Below, piece after piece: positions 41,392-51,319 of a DNA stretch of 64,000 nucleotides. The DNA comes from Timema cristinae (taxonomy: Eukaryota > Arthropoda > Insecta > Phasmatodea > Timematidae): the NCBI GenBank assembly GCA_039000515.1, contig JBCFYV010000001.1, forward strand, positions 30,587,048 through 30,651,047, given 5' to 3'. The notes beneath the pieces are model-generated. The model worked only from the letters and a program-made list of their open reading frames with translations, did no database searches and was not told where the DNA came from. Each line of letters opens with the position of its first letter. Within the stretch, counting starts at the first letter, position 1. The position numbers and the translations under genes are program-made.

Positions 41392-43321
41392 TATAACGGG
41401 TGTTCATTTGAACATTTCCACTTAAATATCTCGAAAATAACGCTTTGTGGAAAAGAATGTTTGAATCAAAAGTTGTTTGTTTTTGAGGGGCAGTAAGTTG
41501 GTGATGTTAGTATGACCTTGCCTGACGTTGCTAAGGTCACATAAAGGTCACTTTGATTTTTTTTTTTCTAATTGGGACACATAATTTTTTTTTTGTATAT
41601 TCTTATATATCTAATAGTAGCATTTTCAAAATGGTGGTGTCAAGCATTTTAAAGTAAATTATTAAAGTGATACGAGCCTCACAAGTTTCAGCATCGCTGG
41701 CGCTGATGCGGAATTAGAATGGTTGATACGTACTGAGCGAAGGTAGAAGTGTTTGTGTGTGTGTGTGTGTGTTTAGCTGAATTCGCAGTGGGCATTGGTT
41801 GCTCAGGAACCAAACAAAGCATCGTATTTAATAGCAATGCCAGTTACACATAAAGTACTGTAGTTGTCTCGTTTACTTTCTATTATGAACATCTAAGACA
41901 GGCTCTGATTTTTTTTTTTATGGTTTATAGTCTGGAAGAGAGAACGACATTATTTTTTACTGTCTGGAAGTGAGTATCAATGTGCTCGAAGAACGGCTAT
42001 AGTTTTCAACCAAAGAGATCAAGATAAAAATGTACCACATAGCTATGTTTTGGATCTTGTTTAAAAATTTAAAGAAACCGGATTTGTCTCAAACAAAAAA
42101 TGGACAGGGCGTTCAGTGTTGAATGAAGTAGCTCAAGTGGAAATTTCTGGTCATTATGTGGCAAATCCAAACAGCTCAGTGCGTGAAGTGTCTAGTGATA
42201 CCGGTGTATCAATTGGTTCGGTTCATAAGACGTTAAAATTGAATAACTTTCATTCGTATAAAATGTAAATACATCAAACATTAGGTAAAAAAGATCTTGA
42301 TAGGCGAGTACAGTTTTGAGAAGAAATGATTGAACACGAATCCATTGTTAATAGAGTGTATCTGCTTTTCCAAGCGCGCACCTTTTTCTTAAATGGTTTT
42401 GTCAATAAACACAACTATCGTTATTGGAGTGACCAACATCCTCGTATTTTTACTGAGGGACAAACTCAATGGCCAGAAAATATAAATGTTTGGGCATGTA
42501 TATTAGGTGACACGATTATCGGCCCGATATTTACTGACGGAAATTTGGCAGGCGAAAAATTTTTTGGAAATGCTCTAAGAATCTTTTCATCCTCTAATTG
42601 TGCATGGCCTATAAAATCAACTAGACCAATAAGGAAACATGGAGCTTGATGAAAGCCTTTTACATTTTTCGCAAAATGGAGGGCCATCCCGCCCACCAAT
42701 CAACATACACTGTTTTCCAGTGGCTAGACAACATATTTCGTGGACAATAAATTGGCCACCAAGGTCCCTTGATTTAACGCCACTAGATTTTTATTTACGA
42801 GGATATTTAAAATCTAAAATTCATGAGACAAAACCAGGAAATATCGAAGAGTTAAATAGAATATAAAGGGCATGTAGAAGTATTACAAAAGACACCTTAC
42901 GAAAAGTCATAAATAAATTCTAAAATAGGCTATATCATTGTTTAGCTCAAAATGGGGAGTATTATGAAAACCTACTTTAAAATCAAAATAAAAAAAACTG
43001 ATGTCAATAATTATTTTGTTTACTCTTTTACAAATGCAAATAAACTTGAACACACACACACACACACGTGCGTGTAAATTATCACGTGCACTCATACATT
43101 TATTTTACAAAGCTTGACACCACTGTTTTTAAAATGCTACGAGCTACAAGAATATGTAATCTTATTTTTTTAAATATCAATGACCTTAACGTGACCTTAG
43201 CAACGTCACTTATTTAATTCCCCCTCAAAACCAAACAACTTTTGCTTCAAACATTTTTTTCCCACAAAGAGTTGCTTTCGAGATATTTAGATGGAAAGTT
43301 TTCAAATGAACACCCGGTATA
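41392..43321 (+). mobile_element. Mariner-type (Tc1/mariner superfamily) element with long TIRs
   Basis: The element is 41394-43319, flanked by TA at 41392-41393 and 43320-43321. The left end TAACGGGTGTTCATTTGAA pairs with the inverted right end TACCGGGTGTTCATTTGAA. The inverted similarity extends inward, with indels, to about 41655 and 43108 (TGGTGTCAAGC against GCTTGACACCA), so the repeats are roughly 210-260 bp. Short (TG)n and (CA)n runs lie symmetrically inside. A broken transposase occupies the middle. Confidence 0.88.
41985..42866 (+). pseudogene. Mariner-type transposase, inactivated
   Basis: The N-terminal part shows two helix-turn-helix-like stretches, KETGFVSNKKWTGR (about 42070-42112) and SVREVSSDTGVSIGSVHK (near 42178-42230). 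The central frame at 42326-42649 has FFLNGFVNKHNYRYW. The final frame to 42866 has WPPRSLDLTPLDFYLRGYL. Stops and frameshifts separate the parts. Where the first catalytic aspartate motif (SDEA type) should precede FFLNGF, the sequence reads FQART, so the site is lost. The aspartate of TPLDF is retained. Non-functional. Confidence 0.85.
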
Positions 43322-43439
43322 ACATAGCTAATACTTTCAATGAAACTAAATCTATAAATAAAGCTTTGGTAGGCACACGGACTAAACGTCAATATTATCT
43401 TACATGGGGTATCAATCACTATACGTATTCTCTAAACTG

Positions 43440-43525
43440 AAAAAGGACTCTTGGGCACGAGAATCGAACTTGTGACCTTTGTCTTAGTACGACAATGCTC
43501 TTACTATTGAGCTATCGAGGAGTCG
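43440..43525 (-). mobile_element. tRNA-like element (family D)
   Basis: In reverse: CTCGATAGCTCAATAGTAAG (D-arm and A-box), GTCGTACTAAGAC (5-bp anticodon-type stem and 7-base loop), CACAAGTTCGATTCTCGTGC (T-arm and B-box). A 7-bp acceptor stem in the normal place does not form, so this is not a functional tRNA. A closely similar element lies at 44046-44130. Confidence 0.6.
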
Positions 43526-43530
43526 TCCCG

Positions 43531-43832
43531 TGCGCACGGTCATTATTATTATTAGCATTGCGTCTTACTACCCGTTCGGTTATACGCACTTACGCTAATG
43601 TGTAATGGTAGGGTGATTGTGAGATGAAATGAAGGACCTACAGTTTAACGTGGAATCCGAACCACGGTGGCGGCCTGGCATTCCCACATTCACAAGATGT
43701 CTTGTCAGAGGTGAAGGAAGGGTTTGGAAATCAGATAAATCTGTGCCGGGACCGAGGATTGAACCCGGCCGCCAGCACAGAAGTCTGACACCTTACCCTA
43801 GACCACCAGGTCACCTGCGCACGGTCATTATT
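43531..43832 (-). mobile_element. SINE family B copy, full length, 17-bp TSD
   Basis: The SINE is 43548-43815, with a (ATT)n end, the shared tail (one base lost in CCCGTTCGG on the plus strand) and a complete head. It is flanked by TGCGCACGGTCATTATT at 43531-43547 and 43816-43832. It inserted a few bases beyond the family D head. Confidence 0.93.
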
Positions 43833-44045
43833 CACTCATATTTTAAGGCAGAGTCTATGATGGACGTGTGTAAAACTCAACTATATAATAATGAGTGACC
43901 AATTAAGATCATAACTAGGTAATTCCTGATGCTAACAAATTGTAGAATGACAATCATTATCATTATGGATTAAATAGCCACGCTGTTATATTTGTTAGTT
44001 ATGTTGATAGCCACATCTAAATATCATATTATCTAAATGAAAAGT

Positions 44046-44130
44046 TACACCTTGAAACGGGAATCGAACCTGGGACCTTTGGCTTAGTACACCAATGTTC
44101 TAGCCACATAGCTATCTAAGAGCCGTTCCA
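44046..44130 (-). mobile_element. tRNA-like element (family D), second copy
   Basis: In reverse: TAGATAGCTATGTGGCTAGA, then TTGGTGTACTAAGCCAA (perfect 5-bp stem), and CCCAGGTTCGATTCCCG. It matches the 43440 copy over the anticodon and T-arm region, so both come from one tRNA-derived family. No intact acceptor stem. Confidence 0.62.
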
Positions 44131-44246
44131 TGCCGTGACTTCATTTTTCCAAAATACAAAATAAGATATTTAGATAAGACTATGACCGTAACTAACAAAT
44201 ATAGTAATTTGACTATTTAATCCATAATCATTATAAGGTTTGAGTA

Positions 44247-44410
44247 ATAATCACGGTCGGGTGTACCAAACGTGTTTTTTTCTTATATTTTGTGTCTCAA
44301 TCTTAACACAAATTCTTGTGCACTTCCCCTATATTCTACCTTCCTCATCCTTATCCTATTAGTATAGATAGATATGGATAGCGTAAAGGGGCAGTAACAT
44401 ACGATGCAAA
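44247..44410 (+). mobile_element. SINE family A fragment
   Basis: Starts in the head-body junction (CACGGTCGGGTGTACCAAAC) and keeps GTGCACTTCCCCTATATTC and a faint tail. The head is gone. Confidence 0.55.
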
Positions 44411-44414
44411 AATA

Positions 44415-44965
44415 AATATTGAAACGAAACCTAAGGTTAGGTAAAAAGACGAACTTATAAAATAATATATGATTAGTTTAGATCATTTATCAGTTAAATT
44501 TAAACCAAAAATCTCCTAGATCTATAGTCGGGTTGTTTACCTCTCGGTCAAATGAACCGGGAAGGAGTTGTAGCTTGTCATCCAGGAGAGGGCCTTGCAA
44601 TGAAATGTGATGCTGTGGCAAGCTGACTCTCCTGCTGAGAGGATCATGATGATGAATTGATCGGTGCGTTTTGATGGATTACTCCATCCCACGTGGCTTC
44701 AATTAGATGATTTAAGGGGAAGTAGGGGGTGGGATAACATCACCCTTCCAATCCCTCACAACTTGCAAGTAATGGCATTTTAAAGCCATTTGACAAAAAC
44801 TTAAGTTGTTATTATTATTTATAATAATGATAGTTTTTAAATTAGATATAGTAGCTCTTTTATGCTGTTAGATAAGTATCTCCCTGTAAAAATTGGACTG
44901 TAGTTTAAACTGTACCTGAGAATTTTCTCATTCTTCAATCATTGGTAATATTATATCAACGAACT
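44415..44965. other. Unassigned
   Basis: 44550-44720 is more balanced in composition (GAACCGGGAAGGAGTTGTAG, GTGGCAAGCTGACTCTCC) but no frame, exon structure or repeat copy was recognised. Confidence 0.35.
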
Positions 44966-44970
44966 TTTTT

Positions 44971-45221
44971 TTCAGCACTGCGTCTTGCTACCCATTTGGG
45001 TTATACGCTTATATTAGGTACTAATTATGCCCATCTTTTTAAGAATGATGGTTATATTCAAAGGAATGATACCCGCATTTGCGTGGAGTTATAGTGGAAA
45101 ACCATATTGGAAAAACCACCTTTATTACACCCGACCGAGATTTGAACCTTGATCTCCCATCATCGAGAGTCTAGTCCACTGCAAGAGTGAAGTCTTAGGC
45201 CAGTCGGCCACCGAAGCGGTT
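44971..45221 (-). mobile_element. SINE family A copy (A2)
   Basis: In reverse: CGCTTCGGTGGCCGACTGGC, the B-box CAAGGTTCAAATCTCGGTCG, CTCCACGCAAATGCGGGTAT and the tail TATAACCCAAATGGGTAGCA. Near full length. Confidence 0.87.
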
Positions 45222-45224
45222 AGT

Positions 45225-45615
45225 AAAATATCGGTAAAAGTAATTTCAACCATTTATGACCCCATCATCAAAGTTAACGTTTACAAACACTAGGTAAATA
45301 GATTCAAATTAATAAATTTGAAAAGTTATTAAGTTATTACTCTTATTAAAGAATTTAAAATGCAATACCTTTTACTATTATATTTTTACTAACCTTTATC
45401 CTTTATTAACTTAACATCCATTACTGTTTCCAGCCTATGGCCTGGGTCACTTTTTTATTCAAGCCATATATTTTCCACTGCTGAACTTGCTTGGCCTGTC
45501 GTAGCTTTATATGCCTCATTAATTAATTTAAGATTAGGACAGGCATAACATACAGTTAATGGCCGTTAATTTATAAATGTGAAAGGTCAAACCCACATTT
45601 AACCAATAATAAACT
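45225..45615. other. AT-rich stretch, nothing recognised
   Basis: No gene, RNA or shared repeat is visible. Confidence 0.4.
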
Positions 45616-45619
45616 TTTT

Positions 45620-45690
45620 TGCCATACCAGGAATTGAACCCGGGACCCTTTTCTCTTTAGCCAGATACGCTACCTACTGATTTAAGGTAT
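45620..45690 (-). mobile_element. tRNA-like fragment (family D type)
   Basis: In reverse: GTAGCGTATCTGGCTAAAGA then GGGTCCCGGGTTCAATTCCT. The B-box is clear. The D-arm is diverged and no body is visible downstream. Confidence 0.45.
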
Positions 45691-45699
45691 TGGATCCTT

Positions 45700-46505
45700 T
45701 GATAACTGGTTAATTGATTTAGTTGAATACAGTAGGGAGAGTAGTTCCGATTGGCTGAACGCGAGCCAATGCAACTACATATACGCAAGAGATGAGCATT
45801 GGACAATGTACATTTCCTTCCGAAAAGCGATTCCGATATGGGACTGCGCTTGCGTGTGCTATTATAGAGAGACAATATTACGAGTGTGAGTCCGACAAGT
45901 GAATGAGACTGATTTTATAAATGAGGCCTAAGACGTAGATCACAACAACAAAAAATTAATCCTGTTCCAAACCGCAGTTGTTAATAAAGGAATCGTGTTT
46001 TTAAATACTGTGGCAGCCAATTTTCTAAATGCTATATTCAACAAACTGTGTCAGTATGTGTTCCACAATATGTTTGACATGGTTTACGCGGATGTGATTC
46101 TATCGTGTCCACATCCATCAAACCATCCGTTCAAACAAGAGCACTACACAAAGAGGACCGATCGACAAAAGAGAAGGGGGAGGGATAGGGTAAAGAAGGG
46201 GACTATTTGTGCCCATATTACGCGTTCTATTTGGTCGATATTCGCCACAGACTCGACCCCATTACAGCCACACTAGTTACAAGTTCTGGGTAGGTCCAAA
46301 AAAACTGTGTACCCGCATTGGTTGGCCAGATAGTATAACGCGGCATTTTTTTATTTTCAACCGGTGTGCTGCATAATGTCCGAAAGTTTACCACGGAGTT
46401 TTGAGGAAGATAAAATAAAAAGCAAGAATAAATTTGGGCAATAAGCATAAATATCTATTTAAATCTATGATCGATATTAATGTTTAATAACACAATCTCT
46501 TGGTA
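45700..46505. other. Unassigned, moderately balanced composition
   Basis: The longest frame is 93 codons on the plus strand (45995-46276). It starts with a hydrophobic stretch and ends K/R-rich, but I recognise no domain and see no supporting gene structure. A small unknown gene or exon cannot be excluded. Confidence 0.3.
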
Positions 46506-46544
46506 TTAGTTTTATTGTAATAGTATAAACTATCTTTAAAAAAG

Positions 46545-46606
46545 TATGGTGTGCCTTGACCATTTTTAGGACTTTTTCAGTGTGCCATTAGTTGAAAAAG
46601 GTGAAA
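46545..46606 (+). mobile_element. hAT-type right-end fragment
   Basis: GTATGGTGTGCCTTGACCAT, then CAGTGTGCCATTAGTTGAAA and AAGGTGAAAACCA. Paired GTGTGCC words leading to GAAAACCA(CTG) are characteristic of hAT right ends. The element is cut off by the SINE that follows. Confidence 0.5.
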
Positions 46607-46829
46607 ACCATATTAGATTAGATTGCCGGGGACTTAGAGATTGAAAATCGAATACCTGTCGAGTGTACATAAGATGTAGTTATTTTATGAATGGTTTCCC
46701 ACTCTCGCTCCACGCAAATGCGTGTATATTTCCTTTAAATGTCTACTTTCCTCATGTTTATTCAAGTAAAATAATTTTATTTAGTGTATGTGTGTAACTC
46801 AAACGGGTAGGTACTGAGACGCGATGAAA
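46607..46829 (+). mobile_element. SINE family A copy, 5'-truncated
   Basis: TTAGATTAGATTGCCGGGGA, the eroded B-box AAAATCGAATACCTGTCGAG, CTCCACGCAAATGCGTGTAT and the tail GTAACTCAAACGGGTAGGTA then CTGAGACGCGATGAAA. Confidence 0.78.
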
Positions 46830-46849
46830 TAAATGTATTTTCTTATGCT

Positions 46850-47045
46850 AAATCTAATGTAAGTAGCTAGAGATTAGGAAGTTAAAATTGAGAAGAAATG
46901 TATCCAAATTTTCGTGGAAAGATCCGAAAATCATTTAGGAAAATATACCCTCAATACACCTGACTGGTATTCTAACCGTGACCTTTTAGTCACTGTAAAA
47001 TCATATCACGTGAGATTGACGCCTTAACCCACCTGTTCATCGATG
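46850..47045 (-). mobile_element. SINE family A copy, diverged
   Basis: In reverse: GATGAACAGGTGGGTTAAGG, GGTTAGAATACCAGTCAGGT and CTTTCCACGAAAATTTGGAT. The tail is missing. Confidence 0.65.
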
Positions 47046-47062
47046 TGAGAGCAATCATTTCG

Positions 47063-47180
47063 AATGTGTTCACGCAATTGTGGGTACAATCAGACCTTCC
47101 TCATACTTAACACAGTTCACACAGTTAGTATATAAAATGCGTATAGCCCGAACGGGTAGTAAGACGCGGTGTTTAAAAAA
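47063..47180 (+). mobile_element. SINE family A copy, body and tail only
   Basis: TGTTCACGCAATTGTGGGTA, ACCTTCCTCATACTTAACAC and a well-kept tail GTATAGCCCGAACGGGTAGT, AAGACGCGGTG. It lies head-to-head against the previous minus-strand A fragment. Confidence 0.75.
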
Positions 47181-47366
47181 CTACTGTATACGTAATATTA
47201 ATGCCTTGCGGGACAGTATATCATCTTTCTTCCACTGAAGTTCTAGTGACGGGGCTAATAAATCGTTTGTATTTCACAAAAGCGTTCATATTAATTCAAT
47301 ATTTTAATAAACAAGTGTACTTTTTTGACACCTAAAAACACTTTTTTAACATAAGGTTCTTTATGT

Positions 47367-47906
47367 TTAAGGCAATTTGTCATTTTCATTTGGCGTGGAA
47401 ATGCATAGCCATGGGAGCAAACCGTTTTCTTCAAGAATGTTGATTGCTTTGCAATTATTTCTTTTTCGGAAATGGTTTGTTCAAGAATAGAAGCATGTTG
47501 ATTTATTTATACTTTTTATATACACACGTCATCTATAATTTTAACAGTGATTAAATATCTATAATACTGACATTTTTCAATGGAAAACTGCCGGCTTCAT
47601 AACAAAAAATAAGAAAATGTAACAATTGATAAACATTGATACATTATCTTAAAGGGATGTTGAAAATATTGATGTAAAAATTTCATTTATTCTCGAGAAA
47701 ACTGGTATTTCCAAACGTATAATTTTTCCGCAAGACATATACTGTAGCTAGCACCATCTATGGTTTTCGTTATCCATCTGTTCTTGTTTGCGCGGAAGGA
47801 TACTTTTGTAGGTTGTGAAGCCACGCCACGGCTTTCACCCTCCCACCCACCATCCCACAAAATAGGTTTTAGACTTGGTGCTAAGGCTAAGGGCTAAGGG
47901 CCTTAA
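47367..47906 (-). mobile_element. TTAA piggyBac-like element, copy 4 (reverse)
   Basis: TTAA at 47367-47370 and 47903-47906; element 47371-47902 (532 bp). In reverse it begins GGCCCTTAGCCCTTAGCC and then follows the other copies (for example TCCTTCCGCGCAAACAAGAA). Both TTAA sites are intact. The left terminus is lengthened by a small AAGGGCT duplication. Confidence 0.82.
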
Positions 47907-48184
47907 GGAAGTAAGGTCACATCAGGAAGAGAAAAAAATAGGCTCTAAAACTATATAATAGTAATGACATTGAAAATTTAGTCACAAAAATATTGAAACT
48001 TCTATAAAATGTCAAAATTAGCTCCTAGAAGGATTTAATCTCGATAAAAGGATGTTAGTTTTATCAAAAGTTTGAAACGTATTCTTACAATTGAGTTAAG
48101 ATATTGAATCATTTAATGTAGTATCACAAATGTATACGTTTTGGGTTGGTCTTAGGATCAGTCCTGATACTTGAATCAATATAA

Positions 48185-48830
48185 TTTGTGGGAGGTTCTG
48201 TAAGTTCTATGAGATCTTTAATTTAAGTAACGTTAATGGTTCAAAACGTTAGGCAGTGTTATGGTTTCGCTTTGATTCACGGAAGGTTCCATATATTCTA
48301 TACGATGGTATTTGCGAGTTTCTCTCTAATTTATGGAAGGTTCCATAAATTTAGTGAACCAGTATTCCGGTTTTCCCTTTACTAACATTTTTGGAAGATT
48401 TTAAAGGTTTCGGAACAAGTATAGCGAGTTTCTTCAACTATAATTTCTGGAAGAGTTTAAAGGTTCGTCAACAAATATTGTGAGTTTCCTTAACTATAGT
48501 TTCTGGAAAATTTTAAAGGTTCCGTGAACCAATATTGTGAATTTCCTTCAATAATAATTTCTGGAGATTTTAAAGGTTCCGTCAACAAATATTGTGAGTT
48601 TCCTATAACTATAGTTTCTGGAAAATTTTAAAGGTTCCGTGAACAATATTGTGAATTTCCTTCATAATAATTCTGGGAGATTTTAAAGGTCCGTGAACAG
48701 TACTGTGAATTTCCTTCGACTATAGTTTTTGAAAGATTTCAAAGGTTCCGTGAACCAATATTATTATTTTCATTCGACTCAAGTTTTTGGAAGGTTCCAG
48801 AGGGTCTATAAGTCGGTAATGCAGGTTCTT
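48185..48830 (+). repeat. 54-58-bp minisatellite, about 11 units
   Basis: Units have the form TTAAAGGTTCCGTGAACCAA, TATTGTGAATTTCCTTCAAC, TATAGTTTCTGGAAGAT. The TTAAAGG word starts at 48401, 48457, 48513, 48570, 48628 and 48683, with a variant at 48738, giving spacings of 55-58. Outer units (48185-48400 and after 48738) are more diverged. Some centre units alternate GTGAAC and GTCAAC, suggesting a two-unit higher order. Confidence 0.9.
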
Positions 48831-48873
48831 CTCTAATGAAAGGGAGCCTTTATTGCTCGGTGTTGGGGTTGAA

Positions 48874-48893
48874 GGGGGGGGGGGGGGGGGGGG
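48874..48893 (+). repeat. Poly-G run of 20
   Basis: An uninterrupted G tract, unusual in this A+T-rich window. It could form a quadruplex or be a sequencing-length artefact. Confidence 0.85.
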
Positions 48894-48894
48894 C

Positions 48895-49150
48895 ATTCTA
48901 AGGTATTAAGAGCACCGGGCGAATCACCACACCCTGTAATTAAACTGTCTCCATGCGAGATGAACTAACACGCAGTCTAGTGGCGACCAAACCCAGATGA
49001 AGGGTCACCCCACTTCAGAACGGTCGAAACTCTCTTCGTTAATGGATTTGTTTTGCTCTCTAAACTTCTAACAAAGGAGCAAGTCAGAGATATACCTTCA
49101 ATGTGAATGACCAAACCTTTTCTTTTAAACTGTATTTTTTTTAATAATAA
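48895..49150. other. Unassigned
   Basis: CACCACACCCTGTAATTAAACTG, CTCCATGCGAGATGAAC and CCAGATGAAGGGTCACCCC have balanced composition and look unique. No frame or RNA structure was recognised. Confidence 0.35.
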
Positions 49151-49155
49151 TAATA

Positions 49156-49404
49156 TTTAGCACCGCGTCCTACAAACCGTTCGGGTTATACACTTTAAGT
49201 ACTAATTACGCTAATGGATTAGGAATTGGGAAGGTTGAATTAGAGGAAGTGAACCCGCATTTGCGTGGGGGGAGAGTGTAAAACCATTTAGGAACAACCC
49301 CCCCCCCCCCAGTTCACCCGACCAAGATTCTAACCTCGATCTCCCGTCCTCAGCAGTCGAGTCAACACGACAAGCGCGTTAGTCAACTACGCCACCGAGG
49401 CGGA
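49156..49404 (-). mobile_element. SINE family A copy (A1), near full length
   Basis: In reverse: CCGCCTCGGTGGCGTAGTTG, GCGCTTGTCGTGTTGACTCG, then GAGGTTAGAATCTTGGTCGG and CCACGCAAATGCGGGTTCAC, with the tail TATAACCCGAACGGTTTGTA. A C14 run at 49298-49311 (plus strand) replaces part of the head-body junction. Confidence 0.88.
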
Positions 49405-49479
49405 TTTTTTAATATAAATTCAGCTTACCGAAAAAGTGGATCAGACCTTGGGAAAGGTATTAATAAATCATGTGCATAT

Positions 49480-50095
49480 CTAGGGCTGTTGGGTTTGAGT
49501 CTGTTTAACATTATAATGAATTGGACTTGATATAGTTAATATGCCATTTTAGTAACAAGCTAAGGACACTGGGTTCGATTCTGACTAGCATTAAGGTAAA
49601 TTAACTTTTTTTCCTTTTTCTTTAGCACCCCTTATTACTACCCACTCGGTTTATGTACTAATTACGCTAATATTTTTAAGGATTATATAATATAAATGTT
49701 ATATTTAGAGGGAGAGTGAAAAACCATTTTGTAAAAAACTCAAATACACCCGACCTATATTCGAACCACGATCTTACCATCTTAGGAAGTCTAGTATACT
49801 GCGAAAGTAACGTATTAGACACGCGGCCACCTAAGAGTGTTAAATTAAACTTGATATGGGTAATAGACCATGCTCTTATCGATCTATGGATGCCTGGTTC
49901 AATTCTGCTTAGCGTTAAAGTGAACTGGATTTGAATTAAGTAATAGATCAAATGCTTACCGAGCTAAGGATACCTGGTTCAATTCTGCTTAGCGTTACAG
50001 AGAATTGAACCTGGTATAGGTAATAGAGTATGTATTTATCGTGCTAAAGATACCATGTTTGATTCCCAGCAATGCCTAAAATACTTATCAATTGT
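49480..50095 (+). repeat. 80-bp tRNA-like tandem array, about 5 units, split by a SINE
   Basis: GGTTC/GGTTT-type B-box words recur at about 49488, 49568, 49893, 49973 and 50053 (the last reads CATGTTTGATTCCC). Spacing is 80 bp within each block. Units carry ACCTGGTTCAATTCTGCTTA and GGTAATAGA. The break between 49622 and 49838 is a family A SINE. Resemblance to tRNA is limited to the B-box and a GAGCTAAGGATA word, so a tRNA origin is an inference. Confidence 0.7.
49622..49838 (-). mobile_element. SINE family A copy inside the 80-bp array
   Basis: In reverse: GGTGGCCGCGTGTCTAATAC, CTTCCTAAGATGGTAAGATC, the B-box TGGTTCGAATATAGGTCGGG. The body is shortened and the tail degraded (AAACCGAGTGGGTAGTAATA). 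Frames of 91 and 72 codons over it are shadows. Confidence 0.82.
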
Positions 50096-50099
50096 AATA

Positions 50100-50385
50100 T
50101 TGGGGCTTGTCATTGCGAAATCATAAGTTTATGGCCATATAGTGATTTTATTTTCCTATTCTGGATCTAAATCATTATATAAATATTATTCTGATATTAA
50201 GATAATCAAAAATGTACTACTTTAAACTTTAAATTTGATTTTTTTTAAATAAAAGTTGTAAGAAAATTATATTTTAAATTATTTATTCACTGATCAGTCT
50301 AAGATTAAATGATAGCACTATTAGGGGTGTAAAAAGCTATGCAAACTTTGACTTCACTTCGAAACTGAATCAACTTCAACTTAGC
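50100..50385. other. AT-rich stretch, nothing recognised
   Basis: No shared repeat or frame. Confidence 0.4.
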
Positions 50386-50388
50386 TTC

Positions 50389-50630
50389 ACCCACTTCGGT
50401 GGTCACATGGTTTAAGGCTCTACTCTCGCAGTAGACTAGACTTCCAATGATGGGTAGCTTGAGCTTTGGACCCCATTCGGGTGTACTGAGGGTGTTTTTC
50501 CCTAGCTGGTTTTACACACTCCCTTCACTTAAATGCGGGTAAACATCCTCTAAATTTAACCTTCTTTATTCATAAAACCTTCAGCGTAGTTAGTACATAA
50601 GTGTATAAACACAAACGAGGTGCAAAAAAT
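50389..50630 (+). mobile_element. SINE family A copy (A2)
   Basis: CCACTTCGGTGGTCACATGG, TAGACTAGACTTCCAATGAT, then GAGCTTTGGACCCCATTCGG in place of the B-box, so the promoter is damaged. The body and a broken tail (GTGTATAAACACAAACGAGG) follow. Confidence 0.82.
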
Positions 50631-50936
50631 AAACTCGCTTCAAATATTTATCAACTTCAACTTTGCTTTGGAAAATAATTATTGCTTTGTCATTTACTAA
50701 GTATGAACATTAAAAATCTTATCGGATATAACACACATCCATGTTAGGTACCGTACATTCCGGGTTAGCCTAAAAGATAGCAAGCTTACCTTGATTTGTT
50801 GCACTATGGTGAATCCTATTTGATAGAACCATACTGTAATTGGTCAAGGTAAGACGGCTCCCTTTCAGGGTAAACTAAGGGTACATTACAAAATACAGTT
50901 CATGAGAAAATAATTAAGGTATATTTATTTATTTTT

Positions 50937-51180
50937 ATCATCGTGTCTTCCTAACTGCTCAGGTTATACGCATATATATAATTAACCTAATGGGTAGTGG
51001 TGATGAAGGAAGCATCTTAGAGGTAGTTTACCCGAATTTGCATGGAAGGAGAGGGGGAAACAATTTAGGAAAAAATACCATTAGTAGAACCGACAGGGAT
51101 TCGAACTCCAAGTTCACCCTTTTTACTAGGCCAGTCCAACATGAGAGTGACGCCTTAGACCATTCAGCCACTTAAGTGGT
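50937..51180 (-). mobile_element. SINE family A copy
   Basis: In reverse: AAGTGGCTGAATGGTCTAAG, GGAGTTCGAATCCCTGTCGG, CCTTCCATGCAAATTCGGGT and tail GCGTATAACCTGAGCAGTTA. The 61-codon frame over it is a shadow. Confidence 0.8.
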
Positions 51181-51319
51181 TTTTTAAGTAATTGAATATT
51201 ATGCTATGTAGACTAATAATAACTTTATTTATAATATTAGAACCAAATATTTCAAACAATATTGATATAAAACATTATATAAACGATATTTAGTGTTTAA
51301 AGTTTTCTTCTTCTGTGAA

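Noticed and set aside
42326..42866. Intact transposase gene
   Set aside because: The conserved blocks lie in different frames separated by stops, and the first catalytic aspartate motif is replaced, so it is recorded as a pseudogene.
43440..43525. Possible functional tRNA gene
   Set aside because: The D-, anticodon- and T-arms are visible but no matching 7-bp acceptor stem forms. A second diverged copy at 44046 points to a tRNA-derived repeat family.
45995..46276. 93-codon frame as a small gene
   Set aside because: It has no recognisable domain, signal, splice context or repeat-independent support. It is noted only as a candidate to test.
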